A DNA stretch of 32,960 nucleotides. It comes from Oscillospiraceae bacterium. Lineage in GTDB: Bacteria; Bacillota; Clostridia; Oscillospirales; CAG-272. The notes beneath the pieces are model-generated. The model worked only from the letters and a program-made list of their open reading frames with translations. It did not search any database and was not told the DNA's origin. The position numbers were made by a program, and so were the translations under genes. Numbering within the stretch: the stretch's first letter is position 1; each line of letters starts with the position of its first letter. Of this stretch, positions 1 to 10,722 are shown piece by piece. The stretch is taken from NCBI GenBank assembly GCA_015065175.1, contig SVQV01000013.1:1-32960 (forward strand). Reading direction: 5' to 3'.

Positions 1-639
1 CCAAGACGTAACAGGCTTATAAGTGCAATATCGAAAGCTACGCTTGTTATTGAAGGCCCTTACAGAAGCGGAGCCTTGATAACAGGAGAAATAGCCTTGG
101 AGCAGGGCAGAGCAGTTTATGCCTTGCCGGGGAACATAGACGAAGCGGAAGGCTCCTGTACAGCGGTCCTGCTGAAGGAAGGCGCAAAATGCGCAACCTG
201 CGCTGACGATATCTTAAGCGATTTTTCACAGGCATATAACGGAAAAATAAATATATTCAAGCTTTTGGATAAAGTACCGCAAAACATAAAGGACGCTTTG
301 TCAAAGTTTGGGGCAAAATCCCCAAGTAAAAAACTAAAAGGTCAAAAACAAAAAGAAGTTAAATCAGATGATTTTCCGATAGAAGAAATCAAAAAAGAAG
401 CTGTTGAAGATGCGCCCGAGCCGGAAAACAAGATTTCGGATGTTGAAAAGCAAGAAATACTCTCTTCGCTCAGTAAAGAAACAGCGGATTTTTATAAGCG
501 AATACCCGAAAACGAAACCGTGTATATCGAAGCATTGGCAGAGGACGGCAATATAAATGATGCCATGTCTGCAACAACAATACTTGAGGTGTACGGACTT
601 ATAGAAGTATTCCCGGGAAACCGTATAAGAAAGAAATAA
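1..639 (+). CDS. dprA: DNA processing protein DprA, C-terminal part (5' end outside window)
   Basis: Frame 1 is open from base 1: PRRNRLISAISKATLVIEGPYRSGALITGEIALEQGRAVYALPGNID, typical Rossmann-fold DprA/Smf; C-terminal winged-helix-like domain; followed by topA as in many Firmicutes. Confidence 0.95.
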   Translation, partial: PRRNRLISAISKATLVIEGPYRSGALITGEIALEQGRAVYALPGNIDEAEGSCTAVLLKEGAKCATCADDILSDFSQAYNGKINIFKLLDKVPQNIKDALSKFGAKSPSKKLKGQKQKEVKSDDFPIEEIKKEAVEDAPEPENKISDVEKQEILSSLSKETADFYKRIPENETVYIEALAEDGNINDAMSATTILEVYGLIEVFPGNRIRKK

Positions 640-663
640 AACCGAAAACAGAAAGGTAAAAAA

Positions 664-2937
664 ATGGCAAATTTGGTAATAGTGGAGTCCCCTTCAAAAG
701 CAAATACTATTAAATCCTATCTTGGCTCCAATTATAAGGTTATAGCTTCAAAGGGACACATAAGAGACCTTCCGAAAAGCACCTTCGGTGTTGATATAGA
801 TAATAATTTCGAGCCGCATTATATAAATGTTCGCGGCAAGGGCGATGTTATTAAGCTTTTGAAAAAGGAAGCAAAGACAGCAAATAAAATATTCCTCGCA
901 ACCGACCCTGACCGTGAGGGAGAGGCTATTTCCTGGCACCTTGCAAATCAGCTTGGAATACCGCTTGACAGACAGTGCAGAGTTGCCTTCAACGAGATAA
1001 CAAAAACGGCTGTAAAGGAAGCTATAAAGCATCCTGTGGCTATAGATGAATCTCTTGTAAATTCTCAGCAGGCAAGACGTATTTTGGACAGAATAGTTGG
1101 TTATAAGCTCAGTCCGTTCCTTTGGAAGCACGTCAAGAGCGGCTTGTCGGCAGGACGTGTACAGTCTGTCGCGACCAGAATCATATCCGAGCGAGAGGAA
1201 GAAATTCGCTCCTTTAAGCCAAAGGAATATTGGCTCATAAAGGCTGATCTGATTACAGAAAGAGGCGAGGAGATCAAAACAAAGTTCTACGGAACCTCAG
1301 AGAAGGAGATGAAGCTCAATACAGAAGCAGACGCACTCCTTGTAGAAAATGCCGTAAAAAATTCTCCATTCGCAATAAAGAGCATAAAGAAAACACAGAG
1401 AAACAAAAATCCTCTGCCGCCGTTTATTACTTCTACCTTGCAGCAGGAGGCATCAAGGAGATTGGGTTTCCCCACACAGAAGATAATGAAGATAGCGCAG
1501 GAACTCTATGAAGGAATAAACCTTGGCTCCGAGTACGGAGGCGTACAGGGTCTTATCACATATATGCGTACCGATTCTCTTCGTGTTTCCACGGTTGCAC
1601 AGGATGCGGCGAGAGCCTTGATCTCAGAGCTTTACGGCGAGGATTATTTTCCACATACCCCCAAGCAGTATAAAACAAAAAACAACGCTCAGGATGCGCA
1701 CGAGGCTATAAGACCTTCAAACGTAAATATAATCCCGAAAAATATCAAAAAGAGTCTGACAAACGATCAGTATAAGCTCTATAAGCTTATATGGGAACGC
1801 TTCATGGCAAGTCAGATGTCTGCCGCTGTTTTTAATACGGTTTCGGTGGATTTTGAAAGTGCGGGATACATTTTCAAGGCAAACGGAAACGCCCTTAAAT
1901 TTAAAGGATATCTCGCTATCTACGATACTGTAGACCTTCAAAGTGCAGAGGATAATGACGATCTTGTCATTACAGCCATTCCCGCACTCGTGCCGAGCGA
2001 TAAGGTTACGCTTGACTCCTTCGATAAGTCTCAGCATTTTACAGAGGCGCCCCCGAGATATAACGAGGCGACTCTCATAAAATTTCTTGAAGAAAACGGA
2101 ATAGGCAGACCGAGTACCTATGCGCCGATCATCACGACTATAATTTCAAGAAACTATGTAAAGCACGAGGGAAAATCTCTTGTTCCTACTCCTATAGGAG
2201 ATATTACCACAAAAATTATGAAGGAGCAATTTCCCGAGATAGTAGATTATAAGTTCACCGCTTATATGGAAGATAAGTTTGACATGGTGGCAAAAGGCTC
2301 TGCCGAGCTTTTAGATGTCTTAAATGAGTTTTACGATAAATTTAAGGTTTCGCTTGAACAGGCAGAAAGCAAGACCGCTGAGGAAGAAATAGAAATTCCG
2401 CCCGAGGAGTCTGATTATCTCTGCGAAAAGTGCGGCTCTAAAATGGTATACAAGAACGGAAGATTCGGCAGATTTCTCGCTTGCCCCAACTATCCCGAAT
2501 GTAAAAATACAAAGGCGATAGGAAAGAACGGCGCGCCTATCGAAAAGAAGGAGGATGAGGAACAGCTTGCAGGCTTCAAGTGCGAGCTTTGCGGCGGTGA
2601 TATGGTCATACGAAGCGGCAGATTCGGCAGCTTCTATGCTTGTAAGAATTATCCGACATGTAAATTCACAAAGCAGAAGGTATCTAAAATAGGTGTCGCT
2701 TGCCCTAAGTGCGGTGCGGATATAGTCGCTAAGCACGGTAAGAAAAAGACTCTTTTCTATAGCTGCGAAAGATATCCCGACTGTGATTTCTCCTCCTGGG
2801 ATATTCCGCTTGACGAAAAATGCCCGCAGTGTAACAGTATCCTCTTTTACAGGAAAAGCAGAAAAACAGTTCTATGCTTAGAAAAGGACTGCGGATATAA
2901 ACGTGAGGAAAGTATAAAAGAGAACAATGAAGAATAA
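664..2937 (+). CDS. topA: DNA topoisomerase I
   Basis: TOPRIM start MANLVIVESPSKANTIKSYLG, DPDREGEAISWHL, active-site YMRTDSLRVS, four C-terminal Cys4 zinc ribbons. Confidence 0.98.
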   Translation: MANLVIVESPSKANTIKSYLGSNYKVIASKGHIRDLPKSTFGVDIDNNFEPHYINVRGKGDVIKLLKKEAKTANKIFLATDPDREGEAISWHLANQLGIPLDRQCRVAFNEITKTAVKEAIKHPVAIDESLVNSQQARRILDRIVGYKLSPFLWKHVKSGLSAGRVQSVATRIISEREEEIRSFKPKEYWLIKADLITERGEEIKTKFYGTSEKEMKLNTEADALLVENAVKNSPFAIKSIKKTQRNKNPLPPFITSTLQQEASRRLGFPTQKIMKIAQELYEGINLGSEYGGVQGLITYMRTDSLRVSTVAQDAARALISELYGEDYFPHTPKQYKTKNNAQDAHEAIRPSNVNIIPKNIKKSLTNDQYKLYKLIWERFMASQMSAAVFNTVSVDFESAGYIFKANGNALKFKGYLAIYDTVDLQSAEDNDDLVITAIPALVPSDKVTLDSFDKSQHFTEAPPRYNEATLIKFLEENGIGRPSTYAPIITTIISRNYVKHEGKSLVPTPIGDITTKIMKEQFPEIVDYKFTAYMEDKFDMVAKGSAELLDVLNEFYDKFKVSLEQAESKTAEEEIEIPPEESDYLCEKCGSKMVYKNGRFGRFLACPNYPECKNTKAIGKNGAPIEKKEDEEQLAGFKCELCGGDMVIRSGRFGSFYACKNYPTCKFTKQKVSKIGVACPKCGADIVAKHGKKKTLFYSCERYPDCDFSSWDIPLDEKCPQCNSILFYRKSRKTVLCLEKDCGYKREESIKENNEE

Positions 2938-4303
2938 TAAAACCGTAAAAATAATCGGAGCGGGTCTTGCGGGATGCGAAGCGGCTTGGCAGGCATCAAA
3001 GCTTGGAGTCGACGTTATGCTTTATGAGATGAAGCCTAAAAGCTTTTCTCCCGCGCATCACAGTGAAAAGTTTGCCGAGCTTGTCTGCTCGAATTCTTTT
3101 CGCTCTAATCAGCTTTCGAATGCCATAGGACTTTTGAAGGAAGAAATGCACAGAATGGGTTCTCTTGTCATGGAAGCGGCTTATGCCTGTGAGGTTCCCG
3201 CAGGAAGCGCGCTTGCTGTAGACAGAGAAAAATTTTCCGATTATATTACCGATAAGATTAAAAGTAATACGCGCATTACGGTCATAAATGAAGAAGTAAC
3301 ACAAATAGATGCGGATACAGACGAAGCGGTCGTTTATGCTACAGGACCGCTCACAAGCGATTCGCTTGCCGACAGTATCCTTGAATTTGTCGGAGGCGAT
3401 GAACTGCATTTCTATGATGCGGCGGCGCCTATAGTAGACGCCTCTACCGTAAATTACGATATTGCATTTTTTGCTTCACGGTACGGAAAGGGCTCGGGGG
3501 ACGATTATCTTAACTGTCCCATGAACGAAGAGCAATACAATGCGTTCTATAATGCCTTGCTTACCGCTGAAATGGCAAAATTAAAGGAATTTGATTCTGA
3601 ATCACAACAACAATTGCAGGTCTTTGAGGGCTGTATGCCTGTCGAAGTCATGGCACAGCGCGGATATGATGTTTTGCGCTTCGGTCCCATGAAGCCCGTC
3701 GGACTTCCGTTGCCCTCTACAGGAAAGGATGCTTTTGCAACCGTTCAGTTGAGAAAAGAAAACTTAGAGGGAAGTATGTATAATATAGTTGGCTTCCAGA
3801 CACACTTGACCTTTTCCGAGCAGAAAAGAGTTTTCAGAATGATTCCGGGACTTGAAAATGCTGAGTTCTTCCGTTACGGAGTTATGCACAGAAATACATA
3901 TTTAAATTCTGTAAAGCTGTTAAACAGCGATTATTCCACAAGAAAAAATCCGAATATTTTCTTTGCGGGACAGATGACCGGAGTTGAGGGATATATAGAA
4001 TCAGCATCTTCAGGCTTCGTTGCGGGAATAAATGCGGCAATGAGAGCCTTGAACGAGGAAATAGTAATTTTTCCTCCGCAGACCGAAATAGGCGCGCTTG
4101 CCTCTTATATAAGTAATCCGGGCGTATCTTCCTTTCAGCCAATGAACGCCAATTTCGGCGTAATAGCACCTCTCGATAAAAAGGTGAAGGGCGGAAAGAG
4201 CGCAAGAAACGAGGCGTATGCCGTTCGTTCTCTTGAGATAATCGATGAAATGTACAGAAATATCAAGGAAAGACAGGATGAAGCAAATGAGAGTAATAAT
4301 TGA
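2927..4303 (+). CDS. trmFO: methylenetetrahydrofolate-tRNA-(uracil-5-)-methyltransferase TrmFO
   Basis: KIIGAGLAGCEAAWQASKLGVDVMLYEMKP FAD-binding N-terminus, FAGQMTGVEGYIESASSG motif; directly downstream of topA with 11-nt overlap. Confidence 0.97.
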   Translation: MKNNKTVKIIGAGLAGCEAAWQASKLGVDVMLYEMKPKSFSPAHHSEKFAELVCSNSFRSNQLSNAIGLLKEEMHRMGSLVMEAAYACEVPAGSALAVDREKFSDYITDKIKSNTRITVINEEVTQIDADTDEAVVYATGPLTSDSLADSILEFVGGDELHFYDAAAPIVDASTVNYDIAFFASRYGKGSGDDYLNCPMNEEQYNAFYNALLTAEMAKLKEFDSESQQQLQVFEGCMPVEVMAQRGYDVLRFGPMKPVGLPLPSTGKDAFATVQLRKENLEGSMYNIVGFQTHLTFSEQKRVFRMIPGLENAEFFRYGVMHRNTYLNSVKLLNSDYSTRKNPNIFFAGQMTGVEGYIESASSGFVAGINAAMRALNEEIVIFPPQTEIGALASYISNPGVSSFQPMNANFGVIAPLDKKVKGGKSARNEAYAVRSLEIIDEMYRNIKERQDEANESNN

Positions 4304-5327
4304 TGTTATGAGCGGGGACAATGCTCCTGCCGAGCTTTTACGCGGCGCTTCTATGGCGGCAGACGCATATTCTGCAACTATCGTTGTTGTAGGCGACCGT
4401 GAGATCATAGAAGAAACCGCAAGAAAAGAAGATATTTCTCTTGAAAAAATAACCGTTGTACATGCCCCCGATGTAATAAACATGGAGGACAGCGCGTTGT
4501 CTGTTGTCCGAGATAAGAAGGATTCATCAATGAGCGTTGGGCTTAAGATGCTTTCGCAGGGAGAGGGAGATGCTTTTGTCAGCGCGGGAAATACGGGTGC
4601 TTTGCTCGCAGGCGCTACGCTTCTTGTCAGAAGAATTAAGGGCATTCAAAGGGCAGCAATTGCTACTGTCCTTCCGTTTGCCTCTCCGCTTCTTCTTATG
4701 GATTGTGGAGCAAACCTGGAAATTACCCCCGAAAATGGCGAGCAGTTTGCAATGATGGGCTCCATTTATATGGAAAAGATCTACGGCATAAAAAATCCCA
4801 GAGTAGGACAGGTAAACAACGGAACGGAACACAACAAAGGGCTTCCGCTTCAGGTCAAGACCTATGAATTGCTGTCCGAGTCGAAGAATATCAATTTCGT
4901 TGGAAATGTTGAAGCCAAGGAGATTCCTTTTTCAAAGTGCGATGTGCTTGTCGCTGATGGCTTTACGGGAAACATCGTTCTTAAGATGATAGAGGGAATG
5001 GGAAAATATGTTTTCTCCGAATTGAAAACAGTGTTCTACTCTAATATTATGACAAAGATTTCTGCCGCGGTTATGAAAAAGAAGCTTCATCAAATGAAGT
5101 TGAAGTTTGATCCTTCCGAACACGGAGGTGCGCCTCTTCTGGGAATTTCAAAACCCGTTATTAAAGCTCACGGAAGCTCTGACGCGCGTGCTATAAAAAA
5201 CGCGGTCCATCAGGCTATCACATTTGTAAACACGGGAATAAATCAGGATATAGCGAAGTGGGCAGTTGAAAAGAAATCGGAAAAGGCAAGTGCTGAAGCC
5301 GTTTCGGATACAGCTTCCCAAGAATAA
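4278..5327 (+). CDS. plsX: phosphate acyltransferase PlsX
   Basis: MKQMRVIIDVMSGDNAPAELLRGA..., FVSAGNTGALLAGATL, DGFTGNIVLKMIEG. Start placed at 4278 after AAGGAAA rather than the longer ORF start 4245; overlaps trmFO 3' end. Confidence 0.95.
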   Translation: MKQMRVIIDVMSGDNAPAELLRGASMAADAYSATIVVVGDREIIEETARKEDISLEKITVVHAPDVINMEDSALSVVRDKKDSSMSVGLKMLSQGEGDAFVSAGNTGALLAGATLLVRRIKGIQRAAIATVLPFASPLLLMDCGANLEITPENGEQFAMMGSIYMEKIYGIKNPRVGQVNNGTEHNKGLPLQVKTYELLSESKNINFVGNVEAKEIPFSKCDVLVADGFTGNIVLKMIEGMGKYVFSELKTVFYSNIMTKISAAVMKKKLHQMKLKFDPSEHGGAPLLGISKPVIKAHGSSDARAIKNAVHQAITFVNTGINQDIAKWAVEKKSEKASAEAVSDTASQE

Positions 5328-5342
5328 AACAAACAAAAAGAA

Positions 5343-6074
5343 ATGGAAAAAGAAATGTCTATCAGAAAAGATTTTGCTCTTCTGGAAGAGAAAATAAATT
5401 ATTCCTTCAAAAATAAATCTTTACTGCAAACTGCATTGACCCATTCTTCATATTATAACGAAAACAGAAAAGCCCCCGACTCGACACCTTCATATGAACG
5501 GCTCGAATTTCTCGGAGATTCTATTCTGCAAATTATTATAAGCGAATATATCTTCCTTGAATTTCCTGACAAGGATGAGGGAGAGCTTACAAAAATGAGG
5601 CAAAATCTGGTTTGCGAGTCTGCTCTCGCCCGTGTTGCAAAAAAAATAAAATTGGGAGACTATCTGTTTTTGGGAAAGGGAGATGACTCTGCTGAAGGCA
5701 GGGCGAGAGACTCTGTTATCTCTGATGCCTTTGAAGCCCTTTTGGCGGCAATATATCTTGATAATGATAAAAATAAATTGTCAGCCGTTAAGGCGGTGAT
5801 ATTCGATTTGATGAAGGAACAGTTGCTTCACTGTTGCCCTGATGATGACTATAAAACACGTCTCCAGCAGTTAGTTCAGCAGGACGGCATAGAAAGTCTT
5901 TATTATGAGGTTCTTTCTGAAAGCGGACCTGCTCACAACAGAAAGTTTACCGTAGCCGCAATGCTGAACAGCAATGTTATAGGCAAAGGAAGCGGTCATT
6001 CAAAAAGAGAAGCGGAGCAGAGGGCAGCACGCGAAGCTCTCTTGCTTTTTGGTATAAAAGACGACAGAAAATGA
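5343..6074 (+). CDS. rnc: ribonuclease III
   Basis: YERLEFLGDSIL catalytic motif, ALTHSSY, C-terminal dsRBD (GKGSGHSKREAEQRAAREAL). Confidence 0.97.
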   Translation: MEKEMSIRKDFALLEEKINYSFKNKSLLQTALTHSSYYNENRKAPDSTPSYERLEFLGDSILQIIISEYIFLEFPDKDEGELTKMRQNLVCESALARVAKKIKLGDYLFLGKGDDSAEGRARDSVISDAFEALLAAIYLDNDKNKLSAVKAVIFDLMKEQLLHCCPDDDYKTRLQQLVQQDGIESLYYEVLSESGPAHNRKFTVAAMLNSNVIGKGSGHSKREAEQRAAREALLLFGIKDDRK

Positions 6075-7096
6075 ATAAAAAGCATATAAACATACCCGTT
6101 TTCATTCCTCACCTGGGATGCCCTAATCAATGTGTATTCTGTAATCAGAAAACCATTTCGGGAGTTATGGAATTTGATCCTTCTCAGGTAGACAGGATAA
6201 TAACCGAGGCTCTTTCCACAATAGATATTTCCTCTTCGGACGTTGAAATAGCATTTTTCGGCGGTTCGTTTACGGGAATAGATTACTCTTTGATGTGTGA
6301 GCTTTTATCTATTGCTTACAGTTATGTAAAAAAGGGAAGTGTATCATCTATCCGACTCTCCACACGCCCCGATTATATTGATGACAGAATATTGAATACT
6401 TTGAAGAAGTACGGTGTGAAAACCGTAGAGCTGGGGTTGCAAAGTGTGTCGGAAAAGGTATTGCAAACCTGTAAAAGAGGTCATACCGCACTTGATGCCG
6501 AGAAGGCTTGCCGTCTTATCCGTGAATACGGCTTTGAGCTTGTGGGACAAATGATGATAGGGCTGCCCGGTTCTTCGCTTGAGGATGAAATGAATACGGC
6601 AGAGTTTATTCTCAGAAACGGAGCGTCAGGCGCGCGCATATATCCTACTGTAGTTTTACAGCAAACAGAGTTAAAGGATATGTGCCTTTCCGGAATTTAC
6701 ACACCGCTCGCAGTGGAAGATGCCATAATGCGCTCAAAAGAGGTCGCAAGGTTTTTTATTAAGAACAATATAGATATTATACGTGTAGGACTTTGCGCAT
6801 CGGAAAATCTGCATTCCGAGGAAACATATTTTGCGGGACCTAATCATTCCGCATTAGGTGAGCTGGTTTACGGAGAGGTCTATTACGATCTTATTCTTGA
6901 AGAATTGAAGTTTCTGACAGAAGATGACGTAAAAGGCAAGCGGCTGAATATTGAAGTGCCTTTTGGTGCTAAATCAAAGGCGATAGGTCAAAAAAGAAAG
7001 AATATACTTCGCTTACAGGAGCTTTACGGATTTTCATTAGTAAACGTTGAAGAAAATGAGTGCCTGTCGGCGTATGAAATAAAAATCCATTTTTAG
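6071..7096 (+). CDS. radical SAM protein, Elp3-like (no GNAT domain)
   Basis: CPNQCVFC (CX3CX2C) 4Fe-4S motif, FFGGSFTGI, VELGLQSV; ATGA overlap with rnc. Confidence 0.9.
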   Translation: MNKKHINIPVFIPHLGCPNQCVFCNQKTISGVMEFDPSQVDRIITEALSTIDISSSDVEIAFFGGSFTGIDYSLMCELLSIAYSYVKKGSVSSIRLSTRPDYIDDRILNTLKKYGVKTVELGLQSVSEKVLQTCKRGHTALDAEKACRLIREYGFELVGQMMIGLPGSSLEDEMNTAEFILRNGASGARIYPTVVLQQTELKDMCLSGIYTPLAVEDAIMRSKEVARFFIKNNIDIIRVGLCASENLHSEETYFAGPNHSALGELVYGEVYYDLILEELKFLTEDDVKGKRLNIEVPFGAKSKAIGQKRKNILRLQELYGFSLVNVEENECLSAYEIKIHF

Positions 7097-7110
7097 AATA
7101 GAGGAAAAAA

Positions 7111-10100
7111 ATGTATCTTAAATCCCTTGAATTACACGGTTTTAAATCTTTTCCGAACAGAACCGTTTTGAATTTTGAACGAGGAGCAACCGTTGTTGTC
7201 GGACCTAACGGAAGCGGAAAATCCAACATCTCAGATGCAATGAGGTGGGTGCTTGGCGAAATTTCGAGCAAAAACATCCGCGGAACAAAAATGGAGGATG
7301 TCATCTTCGGCGGTACCGATACAAGACGCCCTATGGGCTTTGCGGAGGTTTCTGTCACCTTTGATAACTCCGAACGCCGTATGGACAGCCCCTACGATGA
7401 GGTTACGGTAACAAGACGTTATTACAGATCGGGTGAGAGTGAATATCTTATAAATCGCAAGCCTGTGCGCCTTAAGGATATCCATGAGCTGTTTATGAAC
7501 ACAGGTGTGGGCAGAGAGGGATATTCTATTATCGGACAGGGTAAGATCGCCGAAATGATATCCAAAAAAAGCGAAGACCGACGTAACATTTTCGAAGAGG
7601 CGGCAGGTATTTCAAAATACCGTCACAGAAAAGAGGAAACACAGCGAAAGCTCAACGAAGCCGAAACAAATATGGTTCGTGTACGAGATATTCTTAATGA
7701 GCTTGAAGTCCGTGTTGGGCCTCTCGAAAGGGACTCCGAAAAGGCGAGAAAATATTTGGAGCTTTACGAGGAGAAAAAGCGTGCCGATGTTTCTCTTTGG
7801 CTTTTTGATACCGAGCATTTGCGCTTTGATATAGAAAAGGCAAGAGAAAACCTTGCGCTTTCCAAGAATGAGCTTGATGTTGTTTCGGAAGCGCTCGACT
7901 CTCTCTCCGCACAGGGAGACCGAGTTTATGAGCAGACTCAGAAGAATAAGTTAGCCTCCGAGCAGGTGCTTTCTAAAATAAATGATCTTGTGCAAAATAT
8001 GCACAACCTTGATAACGTATATAAGGTTTCCGAGAATGAAGCGCTTCACAGACAGGAAATGATAGAGCAGTGCAAAAAGCGCATTTCGGAAATAGATGCA
8101 TCAGAGGAAATAATACGAAGCGACGGAATCAATAGCGAAGCCAAGATAGAAGGACTCAAAGAACAGCTTGAAACATTCAGAACCGAGCGCCTTGAGCTTC
8201 TTGCTGAGCAGCAAAAAATAGCAGAGGAGATAAAGCGTCAGGAAGAAATACTTTCAGAAAGTCTTTTGAAGCTTTCCGAAAAGGAAAAGGAAGCCGTAGA
8301 TCTTCAGGTGCGTATAAACGTAATTAAAAATACGCAGACGACGGACGAATCTAAGGGAAGCAATCTCTTGCAGCAGATCTCCGAATATGAAGCAGAGCGT
8401 GAAATGCTTGTCGCAGAGGCTAAGCGTTGTGAGGAAAGCGCACAGGCATTCAAGGACAGAATTTCTTCACAGGAGGAAATCGTTTCCGAGCAGGAGACCG
8501 AAATTTCCAAGCTTTCGGAAAAGCGTACTGAGCTTACCGAAAGAGCAGCTTCATTGAAAATAGAAAAGGGAACTCTTGAACAGCGTGTAGAAACCTTGCG
8601 CCGTATGGAAGAGCATTTTGAAGGGTATAATGAAAGTGTTCGCTTCATTATGAAGGCATACTCAGAAAATGCAATAAGCGGTGCGGGCGAGATATTTGGC
8701 CCTATTTCAAAAATTATTTCTACCGACTCAAAGTATGTTATTGCTATAGAGACCGCATTAGGCGCTAATATGCAGAACATAGTCGTTGATAACGACTCTA
8801 CCGCAAAAGCGGCAATATCTGCTCTTAAAAATGCGAAGGCAGGACGCGCTACGTTCTATCCTATCAGCGCGATAAAGCCAGGAGCAGAGCCTGAGGAGAT
8901 ACATAACGCCGCTAAGCTTAAGGGTTATGTGGGAAGAGCCGATAAGCTTACCTCCTTTGATACAAAGTATTCTAATATTATCGAATGGCTTCTCGGAAGA
9001 ACGCTCGTTTTTGATAATATAGATAATGCGTCTGCCGCGGCTATTTCTCTTAAGTACAGAGTCAGATTTGTCACTCTTGACGGACAGGTCATAAACGCAG
9101 GCGGTTCTTATACAGGCGGTTCTACGAAAAATAGTAGCGGAATTCTTTCACGCTCTTTGGAAATAGAACAAATGCTTTCCAAAGCAAAATCGATCGGGTC
9201 CGATATAACTAAATTAGACAACGACATAGCAGACATAAACAAATCAATAGATAAAGCTCAGCAGAAATCCAAGGACGCCGAGCAGCAAAAGAGCTTGCTG
9301 CTTTCTCTGTCGAGAGCGCAGTTTGCTGCCCTTGACAGTGCCAATGCGAAGCTGGATGCAAAAAATTCCTTGATTGAAAAAATCAAGGGTGACTATGAAA
9401 AGCTCACAGGCGATAGCCTTATGTTTAAAACCGAGCTTAAAGAGCTTTCGGAAAAGCTTGACTCTGTAAATGCCGAAATAGATGAGATAAAAAATTACAG
9501 AAACGAGCAGGAGGTCTGCAAGAATGACAAGATAGACCGTAAGGACGAGCTTGTAGAGGAGGCAAACAATACCTATATACGTATTACCGAGATAGGTAAG
9601 GATATAGATGCTGCGGTAAGCCAGAAGGAAAATGCCGATACACGTCTTAGCGAGCTTGCACGTGAAAAAGAGCTTCAGCATCAGCGCATCGAGGAATTCA
9701 ACTCCAAAGAAAAAGCGCAGATCGACAGTCAGGCTGAAAACAGAAAAGACTATGAAGCCGCAGAAATTCAATTGAATGAATTGAAGGCGCAGAGAGAAGA
9801 AATTGAGCAGGAGATATCTGAGTTCGATAAGCGCGGTGCTGAAATACGTATAAAGACCAAGGAAAAGAGCAATCAGAAGGAGCTTTCCTTGCGCGCGTTC
9901 ACCTCTGCTGAAGCAAAGCTGAAGCGCCTTACAGATGAGCAGGACAGATTGAGCGTGAGCCTTTGGGAAAATTATGAGATTTCATACGAGCAGGCTATAG
10001 AGCTTGATTATCCCCCCGTAACCGCAGAAAACCGTTCTGCAACGGTATCTGTTCAAAATTCCTGTAAATCAAAAATAAAGGCTCTCGGTCCTGTAAATGT

Positions 10101-10722
10101 TTCCGCTATTGAGGAATACAGGGAAGTGAAAGAGCGTTATGATGCGTTGAAAATTCAGGTCGATGACTTTACACGCTCCTATGAAGAGCTTTCGGACGTT
10201 GTAAATAAGATCGAAGAGGAAATGCGTAATAACTTCATAGTTACCTTCGCGGAAATAAACAAGAACTTTACGGTAGTATTCAAAGAGCTGTTCGGCGGCG
10301 GACATGCAGAGCTTTCTCTCACCGAGCCGGATGACGTTCTTACAAGCGGAATTGAGATAAAAGCGGCGCCTCCCGGAAAAATAATAAAGAGCCTCTCCTT
10401 GCTTTCGGGCGGAGAACAGGCATTTGTTGCTATTGCGTTGCTCTTTGCTATTTTGAAGGTAAATCCGTCTCCGTTCTGTATTCTTGACGAGATAGAAGCG
10501 GCACTTGATGAGGCTAACGTGTTCCGTTTCGGAGAATATATCAAGAAGTTCTGTCAGGATACACAGTTTGTGCTTATCACTCACAGACGCGGAACTATGG
10601 AGATCGCGGACCGCTTGTACGGAGTTACAATGCCCGAACGAGGAATATCGAGAGTTTTGCCTCTTGATGTAAATGAAATAGAAAGCAAAAAGAAGGAGCT
10701 TACAGACGATGGGATTCTTTGA
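7111..10722 (+). CDS. smc: chromosome segregation protein SMC
   Basis: Walker A GPNGSGKSNI, ABC signature LSLLSGGEQ, FCILDEIEAALDE Walker B, central hinge between coiled coils; between rnc region and ftsY. Confidence 0.98.
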   Translation: MYLKSLELHGFKSFPNRTVLNFERGATVVVGPNGSGKSNISDAMRWVLGEISSKNIRGTKMEDVIFGGTDTRRPMGFAEVSVTFDNSERRMDSPYDEVTVTRRYYRSGESEYLINRKPVRLKDIHELFMNTGVGREGYSIIGQGKIAEMISKKSEDRRNIFEEAAGISKYRHRKEETQRKLNEAETNMVRVRDILNELEVRVGPLERDSEKARKYLELYEEKKRADVSLWLFDTEHLRFDIEKARENLALSKNELDVVSEALDSLSAQGDRVYEQTQKNKLASEQVLSKINDLVQNMHNLDNVYKVSENEALHRQEMIEQCKKRISEIDASEEIIRSDGINSEAKIEGLKEQLETFRTERLELLAEQQKIAEEIKRQEEILSESLLKLSEKEKEAVDLQVRINVIKNTQTTDESKGSNLLQQISEYEAEREMLVAEAKRCEESAQAFKDRISSQEEIVSEQETEISKLSEKRTELTERAASLKIEKGTLEQRVETLRRMEEHFEGYNESVRFIMKAYSENAISGAGEIFGPISKIISTDSKYVIAIETALGANMQNIVVDNDSTAKAAISALKNAKAGRATFYPISAIKPGAEPEEIHNAAKLKGYVGRADKLTSFDTKYSNIIEWLLGRTLVFDNIDNASAAAISLKYRVRFVTLDGQVINAGGSYTGGSTKNSSGILSRSLEIEQMLSKAKSIGSDITKLDNDIADINKSIDKAQQKSKDAEQQKSLLLSLSRAQFAALDSANAKLDAKNSLIEKIKGDYEKLTGDSLMFKTELKELSEKLDSVNAEIDEIKNYRNEQEVCKNDKIDRKDELVEEANNTYIRITEIGKDIDAAVSQKENADTRLSELAREKELQHQRIEEFNSKEKAQIDSQAENRKDYEAAEIQLNELKAQREEIEQEISEFDKRGAEIRIKTKEKSNQKELSLRAFTSAEAKLKRLTDEQDRLSVSLWENYEISYEQAIELDYPPVTAENRSATVSVQNSCKSKIKALGPVNVSAIEEYREVKERYDALKIQVDDFTRSYEELSDVVNKIEEEMRNNFIVTFAEINKNFTVVFKELFGGGHAELSLTEPDDVLTSGIEIKAAPPGKIIKSLSLLSGGEQAFVAIALLFAILKVNPSPFCILDEIEAALDEANVFRFGEYIKKFCQDTQFVLITHRRGTMEIADRLYGVTMPERGISRVLPLDVNEIESKKKELTDDGIL

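Noticed and set aside
4010-4645. 211-aa minus-strand ORF over trmFO/plsX
   Set aside because: Antisense to two conserved genes, no domain signal.
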